Shown in pieces: positions 46,329 through 57,505 of a stretch of 64,000 bases of DNA. The stretch is from Halichondria panicea. Its lineage: Eukaryota > Porifera > Demospongiae > Suberitida > Halichondriidae. The stretch covers positions 3,600,201-3,664,200 of the forward strand of contig NC_087379.1 of assembly GCF_963675165.1 (NCBI RefSeq), read 5' to 3'. Every line of letters begins with the position of its first letter. Position 1 is the first letter of the stretch. The notes beneath the pieces were generated by a model that had not been told where the DNA came from, did no database searches, and was given only the letters and a program-made list of their open reading frames with translations. Both the position numbers and the translations under genes were made by a program.

Positions 46329-49300
46329 TCAGTTGGACAATAGTGACACTACCAGTACCCTTTGTGTTCCTATTACTCTACCAAAGTCAATGTCTGTTTC
46401 ACAAAAAGCCACTCTTTTCTTTATACTAGATAATCGAACATATTCAGATGTAGACAATGATCTAGCCCAAACTTGAGTAGGACCTCCAAACCAGACTTTG
46501 CAATTATGCTCATCGTAAAAAGTGACGTAAGCAATCCATTCAGACAAAACTTGGAAACTTGTACATTGAGATGCACCGGAATATGCTTTTATGTTGATCT
46601 TGCAAAAACGTTCAATTCTTGCTAGATGAAGCTGATCTGGATAGCTAGGGTGACAAGCCATCACATGAGACTTTGTGACATAGCGACTGTTTGCAGAGCC
46701 AAGCACGAATCCATCTATTGTGAGACTCGCTGTGCTTTCATATAAGGACAAAAGAGCGCAATTGTTGTGACCTACAGCTACCGACATTATAATACGATCT
46801 AACATATCTTTCTGATATGATTCCCATGCATTTTCGATAATAGGGAATAACGGTTTAATGGTGACCGATCGAATCGAGAATGTTGTGTTTGAGCCTGTGC
46901 TTGCTCCAAAGAACAAGCTTGCAGGGAGCCTTTATCGTAGGTGTGATGAACTAGTAGTGGATAGAATTCTTCCCTGAACTCAATTGGCCAATTTTCGGCA
47001 CCATAGTATTGGCCTGACATAAAACGTCGCATGAGCTGAAGTGATATGTTCTTACAGTTTGTGTGGTATGAGCCTAGCACCCCATTAAGACGCTCAAAGC
47101 TGAATAGCCAAAAAGAATAAACAGGGCCAAAGTCTAAAACACACTCCATCAGATGGGCGTGGAGGTGCATGTTGATCGTGTAGTTTCTTTGTCCATAAAG
47201 TTGTTCAAATAGTTTACAAAAATCCATCAACAAAGAATCACCCTTCTCTAAGTTACGTAGAGTAATTTGGCGTTGACATACTATGTCAACAGCTTTAACA
47301 AACAGCAACCAACAGTCATAGTCTTTGTGAGGAATTACTCCTTTCAAAGAGCACAGTGAATAGATAAGAGTCCAATTTCGCCATTGATCGGCTGTGAAAC
47401 TTTAAAAACCCGAAGCAATCTTTGAAGGAATACGGCCAATTTCAGGGGGTGTAACAAATCTATCAACCTTCTCTTGTATACTCAAATAATGTGTCTTGTC
47501 TAGTATACCAAGTGACGTCCAGACAGATAGAACATGCTTTGCTGTGCCTAACAACAAATTGTGCATCGGATCTATAACTGAGAACCTAACAACGTAACAA
47601 CGTCAAAGTATGGTAATTCAAGTAGAACGGAGTATCTACATCCATGCTCTGTTTCTATTAGCTTCTGTTGTGCTTTTGTTATTGCTTCTTTATGAGCTTG
47701 TGCCTGATCACGATGTGAGATTGTGGAGCGTTTAGTCCAATTACTACGTCCAATTACTACGGTCAGTGCCTGTAAAATCAGCCTTCTGTCCAAATACTTT
47801 GGTAGGGAAGGGTTTTAAACATCTCGAACAGGCACGGTATGCGTTGTGCCCCACAAATCCCGACACTTTCCTACTTGCAGGTATATCACAGGATACACAA
47901 ATTAGGGCGGCCCGTACCAACACTTGTGTACCAGAAGCAGTTGGCATGACAACTCCAGTCCACAGTTCCTTTAACTCATTAACTAAAGGTTTTAAATAGG
48001 TATTAATATCTCCTTTTGGCTCATGAGGACCGGGAATAACGCCAACAAGCAGAACATTTTCAGTTAAGTATCTTACACGCCGTGGAAGATTTTGAATGGC
48101 GATATAAATTGATATAAATTGCTCCAGCAGAATAGGGACTATGCTTGAAGGGTTGAAACCAATCAATATTTATCGTCAATGCATAATTGTAAGGCACAGA
48201 CAGAAATGGCGCACCTGATGGGGTCAAAAAATCTTTCCAAACTTTCCCGTCATATATGTCGCGAAGAGTGCCTGGATCAGTTTCAATATTTCTCCACAAT
48301 TCACATGAGTGATGAAAGTGTGGTCGAAACGTGTGGTCGAAGCAGGAACGTTTTTAAAGAAGCAACAACACTTTGATAACAGTATGTCTGACGAGGGTAC
48401 CAAGAAATAGTTCCGGCTGATGTTCGAATCTTTTTCATCAATTGTTCATTGCAAGGATTTCTCTGTCGAGTGTGGGGATGGTGAGGATACTTGACATATG
48501 ATCAACGTTTCGATTCTTTCGTCTTATTAGGTAGAGTGACAGTGCATACATTTAAAGCATATGTGGTATGACATTTAGGACAAGAGACGTACTTGGAAAA
48601 TGAATCCTTTTCTTGTCCAATCAATGTTTTTGCTTGCCCTAGGTTTTTGGGGATTATCTGTGCTAATTCAATTATCTGTGCTAATTCTCTAAGAGAAGCA
48701 CTCAAACAACAAGTAGAGAAAGCAGCTTTGCAAAAAAACTGAAAATTATGTTGATTCCTGAATTAGACACCTTGAACAGTGTCTGCCACATTAGAATGAA
48801 TACAGCGTATAATCTTGCCATCCGTAGGACTGCTGACTCTACTTGAGAACCTTTTACAGTAGTATTTTCATCATCAAACCAAAGTTCTGTTAACTGCGTG
48901 TCATCATCCTAAACAAAATAAGAATTATTATATACAGACAACTAGCTCCACATGTAAATGTATACCGTATAATGGGGAAATTTTTGTGGGCGCTTTTTTC
49001 GAGGGCAGAACTAACGAATACTGGGATAAACACCGGTATCAAGAGTTTATGATACAGAGAGAGTATCGAACGTAGGCATACTGTACATCAGATGTATGCG
49101 GAGAGTAACGTGACTTCTTGTATCTGTCACAAGCTTGGAATTTGCACACTGACCAATCCAAGTGTGGGTGATGTCATCTATCAAGAAAGTAGATTACATC
49201 ACCTACACTTGGATGGGTTGATAGATTACATCACCCACGCTTGGATTGGTCAGTGTGCAAATTCCAAGCTTGTGACAGATACAAGAAGTCACGTTACTCT

Positions 49301-49816
49301 CCGCATACATCTGATACACAGTATGCCTACGTTCGATACTCTCTCTCTATCATAAACTCTTGCCGGTACGCAAAGCTCTTGGTGGGTATGCACAATCATG
49401 GTATTAAGTGTTTTATATACACCAGGAAATACTCACGTCAGCATCCACTTCAAAATCATCGTCAGTGTCCTCCTCACCACTTGTACTCGAACTCATGATA
49501 TTGTCTTGTTCATAGACAGTTTCTGTAAAACAGTGATTAATCTAAAAATGGCATGTTTTTTTATCTAAATATTCAAAGCGGTGTCAACTGTTGATTCATT
49601 TCCTTCACATGAAGTCTCCTCCATCTCATCGTCCGAGAAGCTAAATTCTTGCTCAGCCCTATGTATGTCGTGTCCTGGTGTTAAATCACACGTCCAACTG
49701 TTAGCAGCAGATGAATAATACAGCTGTTTGTGCTGGTAGTATAAATTATAGAGTGTCTTGCTTATTTTTTCATTGCAATGTTCAGTGGAATCGCTTCGCT
49801 TTTCCATTGTATACAC
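46329..49816 (-). pseudogene. EnSpm/CACTA (Tnp2-type) transposase gene
   Basis: Minus strand, N to C: an acidic N-terminal exon (FSFSDDEMEETSCEGNE, 49650 region), SSSTSGEEDTDDDFEVDAD with a donor near 49440, DDDTQLTELWFDDENTT (48900), then KYVSCPKCHTTY (zinc ribbon, 48590), DGKVWKDF and FLSVPYNYALTINIDWFQPF (48240-48150), GVIPGPHEPKGDINTYL (48040), RAALICVSCDIPASRKVSGF and HNAYRACSRC (47920-47830), DPMHN after frame correction (about 47560), LHAHLMECVLDFGPVYSFW with SFERLNGVLGSYHTN (47160-47060) and a C-terminal domain to 46329. This is the Tnp2 transposase plus DUF4218-like order. Frame breaks at 48101, 47735 and 47587 are exact 10-, 13- and 8-bp tandem duplications; one further nonsense codon lies near 47405. 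A 337-bp palindrome (49031-49367) sits in an apparent intron. Confidence 0.8.
49031..49367. repeat. 337-bp near-perfect palindrome
   Basis: The left arm begins CACCGGTATCAAGAGTTTATG and continues through GAGTATCGAACGTAGGCATA, ATCAGATGTATGCGGAGAGT and CACAAGCTTGGAATTTGCAC. The right arm is the complement, ending ACTCTTGCCGGT at 49367. Arms are about 150 bp with very few mismatches. The centre holds a diverged partial repeat of the arm end (TAGATTACATCACCYACRCTTGG twice). Likely a fold-back MITE in an intron of the CACTA gene. Confidence 0.85.
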
Positions 49817-50049
49817 TGTACTGTATATGTATTTGTGTGTGGTTGTAGTACCTCAGCCATGTGGTCGGGGCTGCAGTGACATCATGTGGGAGGATCTCAG
49901 ACCAGTATAGCAAGCCTCGCCCTCTTCCCAAAATGTATTGATGGGTGTGGCCTAATAACTGATCAGCACGTGAACTATAAGTCATTGAACACGTGGTTCA
50001 GCCATTGTTATAGAAGTCTATTATACGTACCTCTGCTTATAGCGGTGCG

Positions 50050-51513
50050 ATGGCCTACCTACCAACCACAGTTTTTATTCTACCACAACTCCATCAAGAT
50101 CCAAATCTACTGTTTCCCAAAGCCAAAGGACACAACTACCTGTACCTCATGACAGATCTAGCTTACATGCCTAGAATGGCTTTGGAAGACTTAGTTGATG
50201 ATGTTATGAATGACAGAGAGGAAATGTCTGACAATGAATGACAATGAAGACTTTCGCTTTGGTGATTTGGATGACCCAGACGTAGTAGACCCGCCTCCAT
50301 ACCGTTGATCAGCGAGTTTATACACTCTCTGATGCCCCTCCTTCCCATGCTGATCAGCTTATGACTATGATGCAACAGCAGCAAGCTCAACTTCAAAAAG
50401 TACTTGATGGACAACAAGCAATGGAATTACGTCAAAGTGTAATGGATACCAAACTGGCTAGTTTACAGGAACTCCTCACCCTCAAGCAGCTCTGATGGGA
50501 AACGAAAACGTGTGGTCACTCGCACATTATCCGCCCATTGACTACACAGCTAACACGTTTTGTATTTCTCCCCTCCCTCAGTGCAAAGTATATGCAGTTC
50601 ATAAGCAACTGGATGTTCTGTTTGATACATCTGAAGTGTACGTTTACATTTTAACTGCCATGCCTAAAAGACTCTTCTTTGTAAACAATAGATTCTCTTC
50701 CAGTCACAACAAAGGTGTTCAAGAAACAATTGTGCAAGAGATACAAGATCAACCTGAATGCAAATTTAGTGACAAAGATATAAGACGTAGGTATTGCATA
50801 CTTTTCCGTCTTTAGTATTTAAGGAGATGTTATGAAAACCTAAGGCGGACATTCCTTGAACAACAATCGGGAAAAGAAGAGCTCGTTGAGCAACAGTCCA
50901 AACGCAGAAAGTATCGTTCTCGGCGTGAAAGATTAATTTTTATGATAAACTAGTAGTATTTTATTTGCTATTTAATTATAGAAATTTCAAAGGCGGTCAT
51001 CTGTGGTAACAAAGAACGAGATGGATAAGTATTGGAAATTGCTCAGTCTGGCTTATGTCACGGAAGAGAGTGACGATCCAGACAACCCCAATGGTATCAT
51101 TAAACACAAACTTGACTGGCGTTCTGAGAGTAAGTTTTTTTTGTTGGCAATACGTCACATCACCCTGCTTATTGTTTTAAAGGACTTTCCACTTTCATGA
51201 GCACCCTAGACTCACGCATTGCCAAGAAGCAACCTACATCTCCAGGGTTAGTGGCTAAAAAAGTACGGAAGCTGGGTGAACCTTCCAATACTACACCACC
51301 GGATGATGCTCCTAAATGGGCTGTCAACAGCGATGTTATTCAGAGTGAGTATAGTGCACAAATGACGTTGTAATTCTATTTATTTAACTAGGTACATCAC
51401 GCAACAAAGAGAACGTCTCGCCAGATGGTAAGTCAAACACTCTTACAAATTTTTATTATGCAAACTTTATTATTCAACTGCAGATAATGCTCAAGCTCGC
51501 GATCAAGCTGTCT
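50050..51513 (+). CDS. unrecognised multi-exon gene with very short introns
   Basis: A frame from 50050 reads MAYLPTTVFILPQLHQDPNL, then LVDDVMNDREEMSDNE, MMQQQQAQLQKVLDGQQ (coiled-coil-like) and, after a frame change near 50494, ENVWSLAHYPPIDYTAN, LPQCKVYAVHKQLDVLF and EIQDQPECKFSDKDIRR. An intron at 50791-50823, only 33 nt, joins RRRCYENLRRTFLEQQSG. After further splicing come VVTKNEMDKYWKLLSLAYV and IKHKLDWRS; a 53-nt intron (51130-51182) then joins RLSTFMSTLDSRIAKKQ, SPGLVAKKVRKLGEPS and DDAPKWAVNSDV, with two small 3' exons ending near 51513. The modular pattern is familiar from invertebrate genomes but I cannot name the family or function. Frame changes leave intact status open. Confidence 0.5.
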
Positions 51514-51604
51514 AGTGACATGAACATTGTGAACATAATTATTGTGCACATGCATGGTTGTGAAAAAGTATTGGATGATGTCATTAAAAAAATTAATTTA
51601 TCAA

Positions 51605-51800
51605 TGAGTTTACAAGCGAGTTTACACAAAAGTTGTGAATCTACAATGTAGTTTACACGGGAGTTTCCACATTTTTGTGAGTCTACAATGGAGTTTACAT
51701 AACTGATACTTGAAGATTACAGCGTTTGTTCATCTACAATAGTGTACAAGACTAAACACTAAGAGTGTACAACATTATGATGTAAACTTTAGTGTACATC
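51605..51800. repeat. second AGTTTAC word array
   Basis: GAGTTTACA and variants occur near 51606, 51617, 51650, 51691 and, complemented (GTAAACT), 51782, beside TG-rich locus 3. The stretch ends with TTGTACACTACCCT, which mirrors AGGGTAGTGTACA-like sequence at 43093-43105 beside locus 2. Confidence 0.6.
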
Positions 51801-51837
51801 ATAGTCCACAACTTGTACACTACCCTATCTGGCCCTG

Positions 51838-52322
51838 TGGTGGTGTGTGTGTGCGTGCATGTGACCCTGTGTTGTGTGCGTGTGAGTGCTGTGTGGGTGT
51901 GTGTGTGCGTGACGTGTGGCCCTTGTGTGTAATGTTTCTGTGCGTGTGAGTGATTGCGTGCGCGTGTGTGTGCCCCTGTCTGTGCGTGTGTGTGAGTGCC
52001 CCTGTGTTGTGTGCCTGTGAGTGTGTGTGTGCTGTGTGCTGTGTGTGTGATGTTTCTGTGTGTGCGTGTGTGTGATGTTTCTGTGTGTGCGTGCGTTCAC
52101 GTGTGTGTGTGTGCCCCCTGTCTGTGCGTGTGTGTGAGTGCCCCTCTGTTGTGTGCGTGTGAGTGTGGTGTGCGTGTGAGTGTGTCCCCCCTGATCATGA
52201 GTGTGCGTGCGTGTGTGTGTGTGTGTGTTGTGTGTGTGTGTGTGTGCGCGTGTGGCCCTTGTGTGTGATGTTTCTGTGTGTGCGTGTGAGTGTGTGTGCC
52301 CCCTGTCTGTGCGTGTGTGTAT
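51838..52322. repeat. TG-rich complex satellite, locus 3
   Basis: (TG)n tract with the same internal words as locus 2: GGCCCTTGTGTGT (51918, 52254), TGATGTTTCTGTGTGTG (52048, 52072, 52266), CCCCCTGTCTGTGCGTGTG (52115, 52300) and CCCCCCTGATCATGAGTGTG (52186). It is clearly related to locus 2 and less so to locus 1. Confidence 0.95.
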
Positions 52323-52450
52323 CTACATATAAAAGAGTTTCATCAACAAGAAGGTAAAAACAAGTATTAGTTATTATGATTTTAGTAAACTTGTGCCAGA
52401 GGTAACTTGGAATTTGAACTGAAAATGTTAATTTTATCTATTCTTTCAGA

Positions 52451-52575
52451 CGTGAAAGGGAATCCAAGCTGATGGGTGAAACCTTGTCTACCAGTGACAC
52501 TTCTGATGAGGAAACTGAACTCACACAAAGGAGGCGCACCATGCAAGAGTTGCACAACATAGTACATACATAATT
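52451..52575 (+). other. possible additional 3' exon of the 50-kb gene
   Basis: After TATTCTTTCAG (acceptor-like, to 52450) a frame reads RERESKLMGETLSTSDTSDE, then ETELTQRRRTMQELHN to a stop near 52572. Composition fits an acidic/basic tail. Linking it to the gene at 50.0-51.5 kb, across TG-rich locus 3, is only a guess from orientation. Confidence 0.3.
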
Positions 52576-53329
52576 ATACATTATTATAGTACATCCACAC
52601 ACACGCAACATCCACGCACACATGCTGTCTACAGCGAAAACTGTTACCCTTCTGTAATTGTAACACACACACAAACTTTTCATTGTACAGGCAACCCAGT
52701 TAGAATCAGTTGGCTGTGAAGTCTAATTAGTCCAAAGCAGTTTGTCCACTCTCACCCAGCAATTCTTTCATCTTTTAATGCTTTCATTATATTAGAAGTC
52801 TATGTTGCAGATAGACGGTATAATGGATCGGATTGTGATTATGGTGGTAATTGTGGTATTATATCCATGGTATTATATCCACTTCGTATGATTAGCAGAG
52901 GTTGACACATTCAAAATTATGCATTTTATAGACTATAGACATAATTGTGATCCACCAAGTAATCATTAATTGTTCTGTATAAAACTTTCAGATGACCTGT
53001 TGCTCTGTTGCCCACCACCACAACTGACACTACTTTCGAAACCGCGTCCATCCACATCAACTCATCTTTTTTTTTTTTTTTTTTTCCAAATAATAGCAGC
53101 TTCTATGTAGACACAATGAAAGGTGGAGGGTACAGAAAATAAAGAGGACATACAAAGGATCGAGATCACCAGGTCGATGGCCCCAGGGTGTCCACTTGAC
53201 GATCTGGACCCTCGGATCGATGAGCGAAGGAGGGAAAAGGTAAGTCGGCAACGGAGCCAGCATAGTGTACTGCTATATGATTATGATTGGTCCCATTTAG
53301 ATGCTAACATCGAAGCGAGTCTGGTTTAC
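52576..53329. other. no gene; 18-20-bp T run near 53068
   Basis: Non-coding by eye, with a poly(T) run near 53068-53087 and a duplicated ATGGTATTATATCCA-like word near 52850-52880. Confidence 0.45.
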
Positions 53330-53666
53330 AAACACACAGGTTTACAAGTTCAATGGTGGCTCATGTCGTAAAACAACTTATAGTTATAGTGAAGCTACAA
53401 ATGTCATAACTACAAATGCTACTCTATAGTGCAGGCTATTTCTTTTTAGCTTGACCTAAGCTTCCTACCTAGCCCTCTCTACAAGGTCCCTAGAAGGTCC
53501 CTAGAATCTCCCTGAGGTTGTACTACGAAGATCTTGTAGTAATTGTCACTTTTCTTTCGACGATTCTGATCGAACTGTACCTCAAAGCATAATATTAAAA
53601 ATACCACGTGGAAGAGCAGCTCAACAGCGTGCACAATGAGTAGCCATGCGTCGGGGAAAGGGTTAA
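53330..53666. mobile_element. piggyBac-like non-autonomous element, truncated copy C
   Basis: From GGTTTACAAGTTCAATGG (about 53338) to GGGGAAAGGGTTAA (TTAA at 53663-53666), this matches the right part of copies A and B, including GTACTACGAAGATCTTG and CACTTTTCTTTCGAC. The left end is missing. A 13-bp tandem duplication (AGGTCCCTAGA, 53484-53506) lies inside. Confidence 0.8.
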
Positions 53667-54027
53667 TGATACCATTTGTGTGTGCAGCACATTCATGATC
53701 AGCTGTGTTTTGCGCATCCATTTTGTGGTTGCACTATCATCACCACTATCATCACCACAATCACCACAATGAAAGTACCACAGTAGACTTGTGAGCTCCA
53801 CCTTGAGTTGTGTGTGGAAGGTTCTATTCGAAAGAGGAAGTGCTGAGTTACAGATATGGCTGTAACTGGTAAGAAGGGAATTAAAACATGTCAACAAAAT
53901 TAAAGTGATGCAAAAGTGATGTACAAAACACAAATTTAGTAGCACTTAATAATAATTATGAATATTGTGTAGGGGAAGATGAACAGGAGGGCCAATAAAA
54001 ACAGACCTTCACGCGGTAAATATTAAA

Positions 54028-54850
54028 TTGACAAAAAAGTACCAGTGCAGCAAACCTGTTTTTTTTCACAGATGCGAAGTTCCACCTTTCTTAGAGCTGT
54101 CTAGGACAGTTCAAGCGAGCGAGATAACTAACGTGCATCTTTCGGTAGCCAGATTACTAATAGCCAGATTACTACTTACGAAATACCCTCTCCGGGGAAG
54201 CCCCATGCGCAACAATAAAAAATTACTAGTGTTGAAAAGAAATTCTGCAAGTGCAGAGCACAGCGTGCAGCAGCAGCACTAAAATTAATGATGACGTGAT
54301 GAGGACAGTTGCCCTGGACTATTTCACTGGGCACTCAAGAGTAAATGAAAGTAATTTAAAATTAATTAGATTTTGGTTCCGCGGTGGGCGGTATACTACG
54401 TATGAAATCATGACCGCGGCTCAATTCTACAGCAGATACATCAGTAGTAACTCTTTCTCTTTTGGATACGATTGTAAGAATATCAATGAATCAAGACGCA
54501 GCCCCAAAATGCTATACAATTGCACATGGCTTCACCACGAGCTATGCAAGAATCTCTTTCCCACTGTAAAAATACAAACCTTTTTTGGAATATATCTACA
54601 TGCCGTTTATCTACATGCCATTGTTGTTCATGCCATTGCAGTATGAAGTGATGTCACTATCATCTGTGAATGCTGAAGGCCAAGAGCGTTTATTCAGTCA
54701 GGCTAAACGTATTAGTCTACGAGCAACAAATAGGAAAACTGAAAATGTTTTACCCACAATTCTGTTAGCATACAAGCACGACAAAAAAAATGGGAACATA
54801 CAAATCTCCTCTTCAAGTATAAGGGAACAGAAGTTGAAAAAAGTTTCATA
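54028..54850 (+). pseudogene. transposase-like C-terminal relic
   Basis: Frames in order: PFLELSRTVQASEITNVHLS, then (54286 on) NDDVMRTVALDYFTGHS, FRGGRYTTYEIMTAAQFYS, LHHELCKNLFPTVKI, and in another frame YEVMSLSSVNAEGQERLFSQ and RISLRATNRKTENVLPTILL, ending near 54850. The last block (SSVNAEGQERLFSQAK...TNR) resembles the C-terminal end of a large TE-encoded protein family; the superfamily is uncertain. Breaks coincide with a 15-bp duplication (54146-54175) and a repeated CTACATGCC word near 54596-54620. Confidence 0.5.
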
Positions 54851-56600
54851 AGCGCACGGCTGTCAAGTTGGCAAGTGCATATAGAACTCTAGAACGTATC
54901 AGTACTTTCCTAAAACGTGGGCAAAGCAAGGAGTCAGTGACAGAGCCAGGGGGGGTATCCCCTGTATGACACGTATGACACCCATATTTGAATCAGTTTT
55001 ATCACTTTACAGTGGTGAGCACATCCGATGCCTTGCTCTCATTAACGATCTCTCATTAACGATCCAATTTGACTGCAATTTGACTGTGGGGAAATGTTTA
55101 GGAACGTTTTTGATGGCAACATCCAGTGGTGTTGTTCTACAGATTTGGGATTGGTAGCAGTGGTTTTGAGCAGCCATACAGCCAAACACAGCTGACATGA
55201 GTTTCCAAACGACAATGAACAGCTGCTGGCTGTTCCTGGCTCTGTATCATCGGAGTTCCTTTCTGCGTAAGCCATGCAAACGTGCACAGTATAAGATTAT
55301 GCACATGTTACAAAAAATCAACTGAAGGGTATAAATAATTATGGGTATCCTTGGGGGAGCGCCCAGACAGACACTTCAAAGCCAGCATGGTAGCCACATT
55401 TTTGAAAAGGTTTTATGTAAGGTTTTATGTATTGACATAATTTAACCACTTGCACACGCAGTATTTAATTTCAATGCGTGGACTAGTATAGTAGTAACCG
55501 AAAAAATACAAACAATGCGCATGCAGATCGTATCAGATCCATGTGGTAGCTTGTAAAACCAAAGAATTTGACTAAGTTCTTAGTTTTTCATGGCTTCCAA
55601 CATAGTGTACATAGTGCCATGCATTCTCATCTAAACACTCTGTGCATCTGTTCTCTGCTGATTCTCTGAAAAAGGACCTTCCAGGAAGCTCTTCTTCAGA
55701 TTCCCAGGGCTAGAGAAGGCCTTGAGTCATTACCTGTTAGCTCAAAGTTGAAGGGTGTGAGAAAGAGGGGGAAGAATAGCTCCTTTCACATTGAATGGAC
55801 AGCCTTTGTCGAAGAGGTATGCGGGTGTAACTCGCAGGAGAAGACTTGCTTTTGAGACACTTCTGTGTTTGACATTATTATATTTCAAGTCCATTTCAGT
55901 CAAGAAAGTTTCTTAGCTGGATCTTCAAATGCAAACTCCAAACTCCTCTAGCTCAACCTCTTTCAGACCATTGATCTGTATCTCCTGCGTGATTCCATTG
56001 AGTAGGAATGCTCAAGTGCAGTACTAGTGCTTTGGGGGTACACCTACACCTGCAATAATTATATTATTATTGCAATTATTATTGCAATTACCAATACTGA
56101 ATAATTTACTGAATACACTGTGTGTATGTGCGCGCGCACGTGCGTGCGTGTGCATGTGTCTTACATACAATTTAGATGACAAATTTTAGTTGCACGTGTG
56201 CTTGATACATAATTATTGTAGGGGTGTACATGTAGGGGTGCACATGTACACATATTGGGTTTCGAATGCGACGTTATTACGAATGTTTACATAAATCGCT
56301 ATTAAAAGCTATTGAAAGACACGCAAAAAGTGAGCATGATTGAACTTCCACGTGACAAAGTATTAGTATGTTAATTTAGAATATGTGACTGTCCACGGGA
56401 AAAGGGTGTATTGGGGAGATATCTTTGTTTCCAGTAAAATGGGTTTAAAGTTTAACTAAACTTCCTTTTTTTCCTGTACATCACATGAGAATAGAAATTA
56501 CATCATATGAAAGAGCAAGAAATAGGCTTTAAATAGATATTTACACTTAATGATGATCTGAATACTAAGTTTAAAGAAGTGTGCTTTTCAATGTCGGTAA
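54851..56600. other. no gene seen
   Basis: About 1.75 kb without a supportable coding region. It has small tandem duplications (CTCATTAACGAT near 55039-55062) and a short GCGCGCGCACGTGCGTGCGTG patch near 56129. Confidence 0.45.
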
Positions 56601-56749
56601 CAAGCAGTCCAATGCCAAAGTAGCTCCTCTGCTCAGCCTGCAACTCCTCTACAGGAAGGTGCTACTACTGTTGATCTAGATAGGAGTCTTGAAGACATTA
56701 GTCAAGCTGAGAAGCTGAGAGTACAGAAACATTCATCGCTAACTCGTGT

Positions 56750-57185
56750 GGATGTAAAATGGGTCCTAAGAACTCTCCGTGCTCAAAACTTTTAACTAAA
56801 AACACCATTGTGAAGTTCAGGAATGAGAGTATAGATCATGAATTGGATCTTGTTATTCTTGCTCTACGGATACTCAGCCTAATTCGAAAGTCAGTGAAAA
56901 ATCAATGGCTATAAGTACTTTGTGCATGGAGTGCGCGTCTGACGTTTATGTTCCTTCATTGTGTTCCTTCATTGTGTTAGTCATACGAGATTTGAACACT
57001 TGCATAATTATAAGCATTTTGTTGAAGTTGGCTTGACGACTCGGACTCATGGAAATCAAAAGATACTGCCGAAAAATTCTTTCGTAATCGTACTAATCTC
57101 GGAAAGAGAAAACGAACTTGTACTGTATGCAAAGACCCAGGGCACACTAAAAAGACTTGCCCAAATAAAGACTTGCCCAAATAAG
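56750..57185 (+). pseudogene. TE-associated fragment with CCHC zinc knuckle
   Basis: Plus-strand pieces read NTIVKFRNESIDHELDLVIL (about 56805-56865), HGVRV, then RFEHLHNYKHFVEVGLTTRT and HGNQKILPKN (56988-57075), and in another frame KFFRNRTNLGKRKRTCTVCK then DPGHTKKTCP, a C-x2-C-x4-H-x4-C zinc knuckle, near 57120-57165. The first part resembles the N-terminal region of a TE protein family with a characteristic GLTxRxHGN motif. Exact 13-bp (56949-56974) and 16-bp (57151-57182) duplications lie inside; the second repeats the end of the knuckle. Superfamily not assigned. Confidence 0.5.
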
Positions 57186-57505
57186 TGACTGATGTGAAAC
57201 AGTATTGTTTTTAGCTGTTTTTCCCATGTTTTATACAACTTCCTGTCGTACAGGATGTAAACAGGATGTTATATTTGGGCTTGTATCTCAATAAACGATC
57301 CATATATAAGTTTAAATTATTTTACACCATATTCCTATACACAATATTCTATAAGTAATGAGGTGTTTAAAAGTGTTAGAAACTCAATTTATCAAAATAT
57401 CCCTAAAACACGTCACATATATAGTTGAGACATAATTAATGGACTAAGTGTGATAGTTTGTGCCCATGCCATTGTGGATGTGATTCACAATCAATGTGTC
57501 ATCTG

